The notes: generated from the sequence alone by a model not told the origin. Counted from the first letter of the stretch, positions 45,742 to 58,380 are shown. The stretch is 64,000 nt of DNA from Achromobacter aegrifaciens (GCF_902859735.1 NZ_CADIJY010000019.1:1-64000); one strand, 5' to 3'. Made by a program: numbers and translations.

Positions 45742-46674
45742 ATGTACATCCTGATAGACCATCTCAAGCATGTTCTGAATTTCGTACGCGTCGCAGACAG
45801 CGGCAGCTTCACGGCCGCGGCGCACCGGCTCGACATCTCCACCGCATCGGTGAGCAAGAGCGTCTCGCTGCTTGAGGCCAAGCTGGGTGTGAAGCTGCTC
45901 AATCGCACCACGCGCAACCTGTCGCTGACCGACGATGGCGAATTGCTGCTGCAGCGCTGCCGCCACATCCTGCTGGAAGTGGAAGCCGCCGAGGCCGAAG
46001 TGACTGGCGCCAGCGTGAGCCCGCGCGGCAAGCTGCGCGTGCATGCGCCGGTCGGGTTGGGCAGGAAGGTCATCATGCCCGCGCTGCTGTCGCTGACCGC
46101 GCGCTATCCGGAGCTATCGATCAATGCCGATTTCAGCGACCGCATGCCCAATCTGGCCGAAGAAGGATTGGATGCCACCATACGGATCGGCGTCACGGCG
46201 GATTCGCGCGTCATCGCCAAGACCTTGTCCCGACTGCGCTACGTCACGTGCGCCAGCCCCGCCTATCTGGCCGCACACGGCACGCCGGCCGCGCCCAATG
46301 AGCTGGAACGGCACAACTGCCTGGCCTATGTCCAATGGCAGACGGGTCGATATCACGAATGGGATTTCCAGAAAGGCGATGAGCGCTACACGATCACGCC
46401 CGGCGGCAATCTGAACGTGAATCATCCGGAAGCCATTCTGGACGCCGTGGTGGCCGGCGCGGGCATCGCCCGCATGGCCAGCTTCATCGCGGAATCCGCC
46501 GTGCGGGACGGACGCCTGAAGCTGGTGCTGACGGACTGGATGGCGCCCGGCGCGCCGGTCCAGCTGGTCTATCTGCCGAACCGGCACCTGTCGCCGCGCA
46601 TCCGGGCCTTCGTGGATGCGATGACAGAGGCCTTGCCGCCGCAATTGCCTTGGGAAAAGGCAATGGGGCTGTAA
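45742..46674 (+). CDS. LysR-family regulator, divergent from the catabolic cluster
   Basis: 310 aa. An N-terminal winged helix-turn-helix (residues 8-66, with SFTAAAHRLDISTASVSKSVSLLEAKLGVKLL) and a LysR substrate-binding domain. It belongs to the large CrgA-like subgroup (LNRTTRNLSLTDDGE). The 150-bp gap to the DUF35 gene is the natural place for its binding site; I found no convincing T-N11-A box by eye. It probably controls the cluster in response to a pathway intermediate. Confidence 0.9.
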   Translation: MYILIDHLKHVLNFVRVADSGSFTAAAHRLDISTASVSKSVSLLEAKLGVKLLNRTTRNLSLTDDGELLLQRCRHILLEVEAAEAEVTGASVSPRGKLRVHAPVGLGRKVIMPALLSLTARYPELSINADFSDRMPNLAEEGLDATIRIGVTADSRVIAKTLSRLRYVTCASPAYLAAHGTPAAPNELERHNCLAYVQWQTGRYHEWDFQKGDERYTITPGGNLNVNHPEAILDAVVAGAGIARMASFIAESAVRDGRLKLVLTDWMAPGAPVQLVYLPNRHLSPRIRAFVDAMTEALPPQLPWEKAMGL

Positions 46675-46687
46675 GGGTGCGGGCCGC

Positions 46688-47281
46688 TTACAGCAGCAGC
46701 GGTGAAATCTTGCTGCCGTCCACCGACACCCCGGCCATGAGGCCGCCGTTGTTCAAGACGAAGCCGACGATGGGCTGCTGCGCGGTGTAGGTATCGATGC
46801 TGCCGTTGACGCCCACATTGGCCACCGCGACCGTCGCGTCCGCCCCCACTGTCCAGCCGCTGCTGGCCCGGAACTTGGCCAGGGCGCCGTCGGTCATGAA
46901 CAGCACCACCATCGCCTTGGACTGCGCGCCGGCCTGCAAGCCGATGGAGCCGCCCGTGATGCTGTAGTAGCCGGTATCCGACCCGCCTACGCGCAGCACG
47001 CCCGTTCCATGCTGCGCGCCTACGATGAAGCTCGCGCTCAATACGCCCGGAAACACCAGCACGCCACGCGCGCGTTCCACCAATTGCTTGGCCTGGGACG
47101 AGGACTGATAAAGCTTGGTCAGGGTCGCGTCGGCTGCGGTATCGAGTTCCTGCCGCTTTTCCGCAGCCGTGGCCGAGGATTGAGCGGTGGTCGTGGTGCA
47201 GCCGGTGAACGCCAGGCTGGCCACGCCGAGCATCGCGGCGAGCACGCCGGCCCGACCTGCCTTGGGGAGAGTATCAAGCAT
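46688..47281 (-). CDS. YSC84/SYLF-domain lipoprotein
   Basis: 197 aa. Lipoprotein signal with lipobox FTGC (Cys about residue 28). The body is a SYLF domain: ARGVLVFPGVLSASFIVGAQHGTGVLRV, YYSITGGSIGLQAGAQSKAMVVLFM and GWTVGADATVAVANVG. SYLF proteins bind phospholipid; bacterial members are envelope lipoproteins of uncertain role. It converges with lysR across 13 bp. Confidence 0.85.
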   Translation of the reverse strand: MLDTLPKAGRAGVLAAMLGVASLAFTGCTTTTAQSSATAAEKRQELDTAADATLTKLYQSSSQAKQLVERARGVLVFPGVLSASFIVGAQHGTGVLRVGGSDTGYYSITGGSIGLQAGAQSKAMVVLFMTDGALAKFRASSGWTVGADATVAVANVGVNGSIDTYTAQQPIVGFVLNNGGLMAGVSVDGSKISPLLL

Positions 47282-47609
47282 GTAGCGCTCCTTATTGTTG
47301 TTGGACGCCCTTCCAGGCGCGCCCGGAAGGAGAACGCCACCATCCTACCTGGGATTTTCCGGCCTTGGCGCCATACAAGCGGGATCTGCGTTACTTCCTG
47401 TTCCAGGACGAGCAAGTGTCATTACACTTGGCCAGCATTTCCCCACTAATTGCCGTGCGGACGCAAAGCAGAATGCCGCTTCCGCCATGCATCGTGCACA
47501 TTCTCTTCAGATGGAAATCCGCGTCTGAACATGATCGGCATCGACGCCGTGCGACACCGTCGGCCCGTCCTCGGGCAGCGCCTTGACCAATTATTTTCGA
47601 GCACGTCCG
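47282..47609. other. Intergenic region without a recognised feature
   Basis: 328 bp between the divergent SYLF lipoprotein and the small lipoprotein gene. It must hold both promoters. No RNA gene, repeat or convincing small frame was seen. Confidence 0.55.
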
Positions 47610-47768
47610 ATGAAGTGGATCCTGGTCTCAATGCTATGCATGTTCGCGTCCGGCTGCGGTGTCGTCGCCGCCCCGTGCCGTATCGCATCTGCCGCCATCA
47701 AGATCGTGCCGGTCGTCGGCGACGTCGCGGCGGCGCCGACGGATGCTTGCGCGGAAGTCATCGACTGA
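47610..47768 (+). CDS. Small lipoprotein, DUF6726-like
   Basis: 52 aa. MKWILVSMLCMFASGCGVV is a lipoprotein signal with lipobox ASGC, leaving a mature peptide of about 37 residues that includes PCRIASAAIKIVPVVGDVAAAPTDAC. I recall this pattern from a family of very small conserved betaproteobacterial lipoproteins; the function is unknown. An upstream in-frame TTG at 47583 is a less likely start. Confidence 0.6.
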   Translation: MKWILVSMLCMFASGCGVVAAPCRIASAAIKIVPVVGDVAAAPTDACAEVID

Positions 47769-47822
47769 TGCGTTGCCTACGCTGTTCCCTTGCCCGCGGC
47801 AGACACAGTTGCTTGATCCCGC

Positions 47823-48065
47823 TTAGCTACATGTGACAACGCTGACCATGCTCAATGCACTGGTCAGGTATTGGATCGCGGCTGCTTTCTCCGGAGTCTG
47901 GTGAACGGACGAATTTTCCAGCTTTACCAAGGCATGCCTCATCAACTCGCCGGGAGACATCATTGAGATGTCAGACGCCATTGGGCGAGCGCCGCTCCAC
48001 GCCAGGGCTTCCGCCTCGAAAGCCAGCGGGTCTGGGGCAGTACCAGGCAGGGCGTTGGATTTCAT
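47823..48065 (-). CDS. Small hypothetical protein, 80 aa
   Basis: The ATG at 48065 is preceded by GGAGAACTCC, a good ribosome site, which is the main support. The product is soluble, with a likely helical second half (SPGELMRHALVKLEN, then TPEKAAAIQYLTSALSMV). It slightly resembles short DUF3077-like Pseudomonas proteins, but I would not assign it. It lies in an accessory stretch of orphan genes near the tRNA. Confidence 0.5.
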   Translation of the reverse strand: MKSNALPGTAPDPLAFEAEALAWSGARPMASDISMMSPGELMRHALVKLENSSVHQTPEKAAAIQYLTSALSMVSVVTCS

Positions 48066-48272
48066 CGGAGTTCTCCATTGCTGTCTTGCACAAAAGGAGA
48101 TCAGAGCGAGGGCCGACACGAAAGTTCCGGTGTGACGGCAGGCCGTGGGTACTTGGCGCTTGCAGATGACGTTAGATCACGGCCGGACAGCGGGTCAAAC
48201 GCCGACTATCGCCCGATGGCGCGCCGCCCACGCCCCATACAGCAGAGACAGCGGGAGGGGACCCGCAGCGGC

Positions 48273-48806
48273 CTATTGTATGAACTCCGCCTGGCTGCAA
48301 TTGGAGAAATGGACGGTGCATTCCGTCAGGTTCTTCTCTTTGCAGATGTCCATGGCGTCGTCGGTCGCCTGCTCGATGGTGTAGTGCTTGCGGAACATGG
48401 TGAAGTACTGGCCATTGCCGACCGCCCCCGAAGCCACGATCGCGCACTGATTGTAGAACGTCATCGCCGTCTTGCAGTCGGTGCCGCCCTTCGAGACACA
48501 GTGAGCAATGGCCGCCTTGGTCGCTTCGCGCTCGCTGCCACGGTTGCCCGCCATGCCGACCAGGTTTTCCTTGCTGGACGCGAATGCGCCCCAGCGGGTT
48601 TCCCAATGCCCCTGCGGACGCGGCGGCGGCGGCGGCACGCCACCGCCCTGCGGCACTTGGTAAAGGCCAGGGATGGGGATGCACTGGGCCGGCCCCTGGG
48701 TGGACATGGTGTAACCATCGCCGCATCCCTGCTCCGCCGCCGCCGGACGCGCAGCGATGAGGACCAGGGCCGCAAACACAAGGGCAAGACAGGGAGCGCG
48801 CTTCAT
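48273..48806 (-). CDS. Secreted DUF4189-domain protein
   Basis: 177 aa. A Sec signal (cut near AAAEQ) is followed by a Cys-containing N-terminal stretch, a poly-Pro run (VPPPPPRPQG) and a DUF4189 domain (WGAFASSKENLVGMAGN, AIAHCVSKGGTDCKTAMTFYNQCAIV). Several Cys pairs suggest disulfides in the periplasm. The family role is unknown. It stands alone on the minus strand. Confidence 0.75.
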   Translation of the reverse strand: MKRAPCLALVFAALVLIAARPAAAEQGCGDGYTMSTQGPAQCIPIPGLYQVPQGGGVPPPPPRPQGHWETRWGAFASSKENLVGMAGNRGSEREATKAAIAHCVSKGGTDCKTAMTFYNQCAIVASGAVGNGQYFTMFRKHYTIEQATDDAMDICKEKNLTECTVHFSNCSQAEFIQ

Positions 48807-48887
48807 CCAGTTTTCCCGTAATGATGGCCGAACTGCCGGAATTTGCGGATATTAGCAGTTCCATGTGGCCGCACACGGTCGCAATAC

Positions 48888-49374
48888 TCAACCCCCACCC
48901 TGGCCGTTGGGGTCTCGCACCTCATCGTAGGCCCGTTCGCATGTCAGTCCCGCGATGCGGGCACGATCTGCAACGCCCGCAAGCGCTTCAGCTCGATCGA
49001 TAGCGCGGCCAAGCATGTAGGCGAGCAGATCGACGGCAGCGGCTCCTGACGGGCCTGCGTCGGCAAGGGCGGGCTGTTCGGCAACTGCGGCGCGAGCCAA
49101 CGTGTTTGCGCGGGCACGCAGCCGGTCACGCTCAACACGAGTGCCAGCAGCATCAGCGACCGCGACAGCGGCTTTTTTTCTGGGCATTATCGCGGGCATG
49201 CTCCATGGCGGCAGTGCGTCGTCGTTCTTCGGTTCTCGCCGCCTCAACAGCGGCAACAGCGGCCTGGGATTGCGCATCCCGCTCAATGGCCTGGACAGCA
49301 CGCAACTCGGCCACCTCCCGGCCGTGGAACGCGCCCAGCACGAACCAAGCGACGCCGAGAACGTCAAGATTACG
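48888..49374 (-). pseudogene. Phage Rz-like (DUF2514) spanin gene, frameshifted and 5' truncated
   Basis: Two frames together read as one DUF2514/Rz-type inner-membrane spanin. The first runs from about 49374 to 49180 (LGAFHGREVAEL, then a long Ala/Glu/Arg coiled coil to ARDNAQKK); the second continues to the stop at 48888 (AAVAVADAAGTRVERDRL, then ARIAGLTCERAYDEV, a hallmark end of the family). The switch falls on a run of seven A (minus strand; 49173-49179); six A would restore the frame. Upstream, an in-frame stop at 49375-49377 removes most of the N-terminal membrane anchor. It is a phage relic beside a tRNA gene. Confidence 0.7.
48944..49153 (-). CDS. Rz1-like outer-membrane spanin lipoprotein, embedded in the Rz relic
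   Basis: 69 aa in a different frame inside the Rz-like gene, as Rz1 lies inside Rz in lambda-type phages. MLLALVLSVTGCVPAQ has a lipobox (VTGC), followed by a Pro-rich mature part (LAPQLPNSPPLP). The frame is intact even though the host Rz gene is not. In an active phage the pair fuses the inner and outer membranes at lysis; here it is most likely a remnant. Confidence 0.6.
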   Translation of the reverse strand: MLLALVLSVTGCVPAQTRWLAPQLPNSPPLPTQARQEPLPSICSPTCLAALSIELKRLRALQIVPASRD

Positions 49375-49397
49375 TCAATATCGGAGCCGGAAAAGAA

Positions 49398-49421
49398 ACA
49401 GCCGCCATTGCTGGCGGCTGT
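49398..49421 (-). terminator. Terminator after the CAU tRNA gene
   Basis: A perfect 10-bp stem (49398-49407 with 49412-49421) and TTGC loop; on the minus strand a T-rich TTTCTTTT stretch overlaps and follows the stem. It lies 27 nt beyond the tRNA 3' end and probably ends the rpsU-dnaG-rpoD-tRNA transcript. Confidence 0.7.
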
Positions 49422-49447
49422 AGGTGCCTGAATTAACAGGACTTTCT

Positions 49448-49526
<79 letters not shown>

Positions 49527-49535
49527 TAAAAACTT

Positions 49536-51800
<2,265 letters not shown>

Positions 51801-52546
51801 AGTCGCTTCCGTGGTCGTCGCAACCCGTTCGGGCATGTTGCACCGCATGAAGCCGCTTTGGACAGCGGTCCAACGCGGCGGTTATACGGGTAAATCTGGT
51901 GAATAAGCGGAGATCACGCGGCTGCGTTGTTCGCAGCGCCGGCTCTTGCGAGCCCGCTTGGCGCCGTTGCGGTGCAATACCGTACTCGCGCGTTGCGTGC
52001 ATGACCTCATCCTGCGTAGGCTCCCGGGCGTCGGGGGGGCTGCCTGCCTATAAATAGGCTTTGCTTGCTTATCGGGCCTTTGCCCCAAGCAGCTGAGTAG
52101 ACACAGCACCCAAACCACTAACGCCATCCGGAGATAACCACCGCCGAACTGCTTGATTCACCGCTTAGCTATATTAATTAACCATGTAACAAAGTTGACG
52201 CGCGCATCCGCTTTTATTTCTGCCGTTGCGCATCTGACGTTCCGTTTTCTGGAGCATCCGCCACGCCCGGATCGCCGGTCCCGCGTCAAACCCTATACAT
52301 CCATTAGATTCTGGCTGCCGGAATAGATTCCGCCCGCCGAATGCATTTCTTGTTGCTCACGCCTCGTGGCACGAGGACTAGCGCCAAATTCAGCAAGAAT
52401 CAGGCCGCAATCAACTGCAAGCGCCACAATCCGCGTACATCAGAAGACAGACCTATCAGGCAGGCTCGCGCCCAACCTCACACTCCCGTCCCGCCCGCCG
52501 CAAAAAAACTCGCTTCGCAAGCGGACAACCTTTGATTTTAGCGCAT
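51801..52546. other. Long upstream region of rpoD
   Basis: 746 bp between the dnaG stop and the rpoD start; much of it is AT-richer than the genes. It should hold rpoD promoters. Seen: a 14-bp palindrome GCCTATAAATAGGC at 52046-52059 and an AT island near 52165-52195. No supported coding frame was found. Confidence 0.6.
52502..52523 (-). terminator. Possible terminator after dnaG
   Basis: On the minus strand a 5-bp stem (52511-52515 with 52519-52523) is followed within two bases by seven T (52508-52502). The stem is short, so termination is probably partial, leaving some read-through to rpoD. Confidence 0.4.
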
Positions 52547-54601
52547 TTAGCGCACGCCAGCACCTTTCAGCACGGCCATGCGGCTGGAAAGCTCCTGATA
52601 GCGTTTGCGCGCCTCTTCCGTGGCCAGGCCCGCCGCAGCGAGCTTGGCCATTTCCAGCTTGGCCGAGTCAAATTCGATCCGTCTCAAGGCGTCGTCCCAT
52701 TCCGTTTGCGGATCAGGCAGGTCTTCCTGGGACAGGATGTCGGCCCGCAGGCCCTTCAGCACCGTCGCCAGATCCGAATCCGGCTCCGCGGCTTCCAGCA
52801 GGGCGCCGACATGGCGGGCGCCGCTGGACTGCGCCAGCATGATCAGGTCTCTTACAAGACCTAGATGGGGGCCGTGGTCGATGACTTCAAGCTGCTGATC
52901 ACCCATGGAGTCGACCAGTTCGGGATGCGCCAGCAGCAAGCCCAGCAGGCGCTTGGCCAGCGACGGCATGGTGCGGCGGCCTTCAAACCCGCCCACATCG
53001 TTGTCGCGCTTGCCTTTCCAGCCGCCTTTGCCGCCCTTCCAGTCACCCTTGCCCTTCCAGTCGCTTTTGCCCTTCCACTCCTGCTTTCCGCCGCCGCGCT
53101 GAGCTCCTCCGCCACCAAAGTCGGAACCCTGGGACGGTAGATGAACCTGGTCCGCGTAGTCGGACTCGTCGGCCGGGATGTCATGAAAATCGTGTCCGGC
53201 GAAATCGTAGCCAGCGTCCGTATAGCCCGGCTCGTGGCTCGGCGCCGCAACCGCGCCGGCATCCCCTCCCGTGGCGCCCGGCTTGGGCGCGGGCGCGAAG
53301 GGTTTTGCGGGCTGCTGAGCCAGCACCTGCGCCATTTCCTCGGGCGTCAGCTGTACCAGCTTTGCCATTTCCCGCTCGATCTGCACGCGCAACGCGCATT
53401 CGGGAATGGCAGCCAGCAATGGCTTGGCCTCGTGCAGGCAACTGGCCCGCCCTTCGGCTTCGTTCATGTTGTGCCGCGAGGCCAGCTCGTCCAGCAGGAA
53501 GCGGGACAGCGCCACGGCCTCTCCCAGGCACGCCCGGAAAGCTTCCGCGCCCAGTTCGCGCACATACGAGTCGGGATCGTGCTCTGACGGCAGAAACAGG
53601 AAGCGGATCGCAATGTCGTCGCGCAGCACGGGCAGGCAAGCCTGCAGTGCACGCCACGCGGCGCGCCGACCCGCGCCGTCGCCGTCGAAGCTGAAGATGA
53701 CCTTGTCGCTGGCGCGCAGCAGCTTCTTGACGTGGTCCGGCGTGGTAGCCGTACCCAGCGTCGCTACCGCGTTGGCGATGCCTTGCTGAGCCAGGCCGAC
53801 CACGTCCATGTAGCCTTCGACCACAATGACCTGCCCTTCCTGGCGTATGGCCTGGCGCGCCTCCCACAGCCCGTAGAGCTCGTGTCCCTTCGAGAACAGC
53901 GGGGTTTCGGGCGAATTCAGGTACTTGGGTTCGCCCTTGCCGATGATGCGCCCGCCGAAGCCGATGAGACTGCCCCGCGCATTGCGGATCGGGAACATGA
54001 CGCGTTCCCGGAAACGGTCGTAGCGACGTCCGTCTTCGGATTCGATAACCAGTCCGGATTCCACCAGGACGGGGTCCTCGTAATTCGGGAAGACCTGCGA
54101 CAGGCCGTGGCGGTCTGTGCCGGACCATCCCAGGCCGAAATGCGCCGCGATTTCACCGGTCAGGCCGCGCTGCTTCAAATAGCGGATCGCCGCGGGCGAG
54201 GCCCGCAATTGCTTGAGGTAATGCGCCTGAGCGGCATCCAGCACCTGCGTGTGGCGGGATTCCTCGGCCTTGCGGCGCGCGGTTTCCTGCTGCTGGCGTG
54301 GACTGCGGTTTTCTTCGGGGACCGTCATTCCCGCCGATGCCGCGAGCGTGCGCACGGCATCGGGGAAACTGGCGCCCGTGTGTTCCATCAGGAAGGTGAT
54401 GGCGCTGCCATGCGCTCCGCAACCGAAGCAGTGATAGAACTGCTTGGTGGGGCTGACAGTGAACGAGGGACTTTTTTCGTTATGAAAAGGGCACAGGCCA
54501 AGCAAGTTGGCCCCGCCCTTTCTCAACTGCACGTATCGCCCGACTATGTCGACGACGTCGACTCGGGCGAGCAAATCCTGGATGAATGATTCTGGAATCA
54601 A
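52547..54601 (-). CDS. dnaG: DNA primase
   Basis: 684 aa from a TTG at 54601, which gives the conserved start MIPESFIQDLLARVDVVDIVGRYV. Zinc-binding CHC2 domain (CPFHNEKSPSFTVSP, CFGCGAHG), RNA polymerase core with TOPRIM motifs (VVEGYMDVVGL, FSFDGDGAGRRAA) and a C-terminal helicase-binding domain. Between core and C-terminal domain lies a low-complexity linker (about residues 445-540) with several WKGK/DWKG repeats and Gly/Arg stretches, longer than in E. coli. It makes RNA primers for replication. The weak TTG start, 19 bp after rpsU, fits the low primase level needed. Confidence 0.96.
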   Translation of the reverse strand: MIPESFIQDLLARVDVVDIVGRYVQLRKGGANLLGLCPFHNEKSPSFTVSPTKQFYHCFGCGAHGSAITFLMEHTGASFPDAVRTLAASAGMTVPEENRSPRQQQETARRKAEESRHTQVLDAAQAHYLKQLRASPAAIRYLKQRGLTGEIAAHFGLGWSGTDRHGLSQVFPNYEDPVLVESGLVIESEDGRRYDRFRERVMFPIRNARGSLIGFGGRIIGKGEPKYLNSPETPLFSKGHELYGLWEARQAIRQEGQVIVVEGYMDVVGLAQQGIANAVATLGTATTPDHVKKLLRASDKVIFSFDGDGAGRRAAWRALQACLPVLRDDIAIRFLFLPSEHDPDSYVRELGAEAFRACLGEAVALSRFLLDELASRHNMNEAEGRASCLHEAKPLLAAIPECALRVQIEREMAKLVQLTPEEMAQVLAQQPAKPFAPAPKPGATGGDAGAVAAPSHEPGYTDAGYDFAGHDFHDIPADESDYADQVHLPSQGSDFGGGGAQRGGGKQEWKGKSDWKGKGDWKGGKGGWKGKRDNDVGGFEGRRTMPSLAKRLLGLLLAHPELVDSMGDQQLEVIDHGPHLGLVRDLIMLAQSSGARHVGALLEAAEPDSDLATVLKGLRADILSQEDLPDPQTEWDDALRRIEFDSAKLEMAKLAAAGLATEEARKRYQELSSRMAVLKGAGVR

Positions 54602-54620
54602 TAGATTCGGGAATCAAAAA

Positions 54621-54833
54621 TCAATACAGGCGCGGGGGCAGTTGTTGGCTACGGATGCGCTTGTAGTGGCGCTTCACAGCGGCGGCGTGCTTGCGCTTGC
54701 GCTCAGCCGTGGGCTTCTCATAGAACTCGCGCGAACGCAGCTCGGTGAGCAAACCGGTCTTTTCGATGGTGCGCTTGAAGCGGCGCAGAGCGGCTTCAAA
54801 CGGTTCGTTTTCCTTCAGTCGAACGATAGGCAT
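54621..54833 (-). CDS. rpsU: 30S ribosomal protein S21
   Basis: 70 aa, the standard length. [29 protein letters not shown] and the basic C-terminus [15 protein letters not shown] are diagnostic. It sits at the 30S platform and helps mRNA binding. First gene of the rpsU-dnaG-rpoD operon, which links ribosome, replication and transcription. Confidence 0.97.
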   Translation of the reverse strand: MPIVRLKENEPFEAALRRFKRTIEKTGLLTELRSREFYEKPTAERKRKHAAAVKRHYKRIRSQQLPPRLY

Positions 54834-55223
54834 AAAGTGATTGGCCTGCTTGTAGGGTAACAAAAGTTGATGACAAACCTGGCTTGCTTACCAGCAACGC
54901 TGCGCGGGTCCAGGTACGCGTAAACGGCCTCGTGGATACCAAAATCATACCAACAGAGGCAGGCACCGCGAACGGGGAACCTTGAAAGCGCAATCCAGGC
55001 GCCGGACTCCGGCTTCAGCGCTGCTTGACAGCCCTGAACCACAGACCCATCCCGGATTTCCGCTGGCTGTTTCCGTTACCCAAAGACTACCCAAAGAGTA
55101 ACAAGCCAAGTTCGGTTTAGCGATAACCAGCGATTCTAGCATGGTCATGGCTGTTTTGACTACTGGAGGGACAGTCTGGCGCCCTGGGCGGCCAGAATGC
55201 CCTCTCCTGCCGAAACGCCATGC
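54834..55223. other. Upstream region of the rpsU-dnaG-rpoD operon
   Basis: 390 bp between the phosphoribosyltransferase stop and rpsU. A short direct repeat (ACCCAAAGA and ACCCAAAGAG) occurs near 55078-55098 and a small GCCGGA/TCCGGC hairpin near 55005. No gene or RNA is recognised. Confidence 0.55.
54944..54952 (-). promoter_or_regulatory. Candidate extended -10 promoter for rpsU
   Basis: The minus strand reads TGGTATGAT, an extended -10 element, about 110 nt upstream of the rpsU start. No good -35 is seen, which extended -10 promoters tolerate. Confidence 0.35.
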
Positions 55224-55766
55224 TCAGCTCTTGGAGCCCTTGCGGATCCAGGCCTCGAGCTGGTGCGGACGCAGGCTGTCGTAGTCTTCGAAAGGCTGGT
55301 GGATCCAGGGGTTCGTCGGCAGCTTGTCGACGTAGTAGTCCGGCGTCGCCTGGGAATGCCCCTTCCACCACAGCACCGCGCTGCGCAGCTCGGTGATGTC
55401 GGCAAACTGGCTTTTCAGGTGATCGTAGACCTTGCTGAAGGTCTTGCCGGTATCGACCATGTCGTCCACCAGCAACACTCGCCCGGACAGCGTGCCGCGC
55501 GTGATGGTGATGAACTGGGCGATATCCATGTCGCCCTGCTTGGTGCCGGCCGCTTCGCGATAGCTGCTCGTGGCCAGGATGCCCAGCGGCACGTCAAAAA
55601 TACGGGACATAACGTCACCGACGCGCATGCCGCCGCGCGCCAGGCAAAGAATCTTGTCGAACTTCCAACCCGATTGATGCACCTGCAAGGTAAGGCGCTC
55701 GATCAGGCGGTTGTAGTCGTCCCACGTCACCCACAGATGGCTGTCATCATTGGTCGGCGTGCTCAT
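55224..55766 (-). CDS. Phosphoribosyltransferase, type I fold
   Basis: 180 aa from the ATG at 55766. The PRPP loop is VLLVDDMVDTGKTF, and the N-terminal half has KILCLARGGMRVGDVMSR. The C-terminal KLPTNPWIHQPFEDYD resembles xanthine/guanine or hypoxanthine phosphoribosyltransferases, so purine salvage is likely, in keeping with purA just upstream. Exact base preference cannot be read. The purA terminator separates the two genes. Confidence 0.85.
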   Translation of the reverse strand: MSTPTNDDSHLWVTWDDYNRLIERLTLQVHQSGWKFDKILCLARGGMRVGDVMSRIFDVPLGILATSSYREAAGTKQGDMDIAQFITITRGTLSGRVLLVDDMVDTGKTFSKVYDHLKSQFADITELRSAVLWWKGHSQATPDYYVDKLPTNPWIHQPFEDYDSLRPHQLEAWIRKGSKS

Positions 55767-55797
55767 AGGCAAGCATCTCCTGCTTAATAAATACGAA

Positions 55798-55832
55798 AAG
55801 GCCGCCGCCGGTATGAGACCGGCGGCGGCCTT
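55798..55832 (-). terminator. Strong intrinsic terminator after purA
   Basis: A perfect 15-bp stem (55798-55812 with 55818-55832) and 5-nt loop; on the minus strand it runs into TTTTCG. It lies 18 bp beyond the purA stop. Confidence 0.8.
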
Positions 55833-55850
55833 GCGAATAATAACCCGATG

Positions 55851-57218
<1,368 letters not shown>

Positions 57219-57222
57219 TTAG

Positions 57223-58380
57223 TCACAGCGTTCTGACCGTCCAGGCGCCATCCTGCAGCGCCAGCTCGCGATCGCAAACGAATTCGTCCTGATCCTGCTC
57301 GTGACCGGGCAATACCTGAACGACAATTTCCCCCGACCGGCGCAGGCGGCGCACCGCCTCGGTCAGGGCGGGGGCTTGCCCCCAGGGCGCACGTACCGCA
57401 CGCGCCCTTTCCGCCGGCGGCAAACCCGCCGCCAGCTTGCGTAAATCAAGACTGAAGCCGGTGGCGGGACGGGCCCGGCCAAACGCACGGCTGACATCGT
57501 CATAACGGCCGCCGCTGACCAGCGCATCGCGCCAGCCTTCGGCATACAGCGCGAACTTCACGCCGGAATGGTAGCCATAGCCGCCCACGTCGGCCAGGTC
57601 CACGCCGAACGCCACATTGGGCATGGCGTCGACCACCAACTGCAGCGCGTCCAGCGCAGCCACGACACCCGGCAGCAGAGGGAGTTCACGGCGCGCCTCC
57701 TGCAGCACTTCCGGCCCGCCGTATAGCTTGGGCAGCAATTGCAGGGCTTTCAGGGTCTCTGCACGCAACCCGGGAGCCCGCTCGGCCAATTCACCCAGTC
57801 CGGGAACGTCCTTCTCGCGCATCAGCAGGATGACGTCCTGCGACAGGGCCGTCGCCGCCGGATCGGACTCCAGCAGCGCGCGCAGCACGCCCGGATGGCA
57901 CAGATCGAGCCTAGGGTTACGCACGCCGGCAATCGCCACGGTTTCCAGCACCAGCTGGATGATCTCCAGGTCGGCCTCGAAGCCGGCGTGGCCGTAGATT
58001 TCAGCGCCGATCTGCAGCAGCTCGCGGCTGGCCAGCAGGTCCGCCGGGCGGGCATGCAGCACGTTGCCGCAATAGCACAGGCGGGTAACGCCAGCGCGGT
58101 TCAACAAATGCGCGTCGATGCGCGTAACCTGAGGCGTCATGTCCGCGCGCACGCCCAGCGTGCGTCCGGACAATTGATCGACCAGCTTGCAAGTGCGCAG
58201 ATCCAGATCGCTGCCCGTGCCGGACAACAATGAATCGATGTATTCGACCAGGGGCGGCGCGACCAGCTCGAAACCGTAAGTGCGATACAGATCGAGAAGT
58301 TCGCGGCGCAATTCCTCGATGCGCCGGGCCTCTGCCGGAAGTACGTCGGCAAGGCTCTCGGGCAGCAACCAGTTACCCAT
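57223..58380 (-). CDS. hisZ: ATP phosphoribosyltransferase regulatory subunit
   Basis: 385 aa. A histidyl-tRNA synthetase-like fold without aminoacylation: N-terminal [46 protein letters not shown] and [13 protein letters not shown], followed by [14 protein letters not shown]. HisZ forms a complex with short-form HisG at the first step of histidine synthesis and gives it histidine feedback control. hisG is not in the window, but hisC is (62.4 kb). Confidence 0.95.
   Translation of the reverse strand: MGNWLLPESLADVLPAEARRIEELRRELLDLYRTYGFELVAPPLVEYIDSLLSGTGSDLDLRTCKLVDQLSGRTLGVRADMTPQVTRIDAHLLNRAGVTRLCYCGNVLHARPADLLASRELLQIGAEIYGHAGFEADLEIIQLVLETVAIAGVRNPRLDLCHPGVLRALLESDPAATALSQDVILLMREKDVPGLGELAERAPGLRAETLKALQLLPKLYGGPEVLQEARRELPLLPGVVAALDALQLVVDAMPNVAFGVDLADVGGYGYHSGVKFALYAEGWRDALVSGGRYDDVSRAFGRARPATGFSLDLRKLAAGLPPAERARAVRAPWGQAPALTEAVRRLRRSGEIVVQVLPGHEQDQDEFVCDRELALQDGAWTVRTL

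Noticed and set aside
54945-55148. 67-codon minus-strand frame upstream of rpsU
   Set aside because: No convincing ribosome site or family; it covers the likely promoter of the operon.
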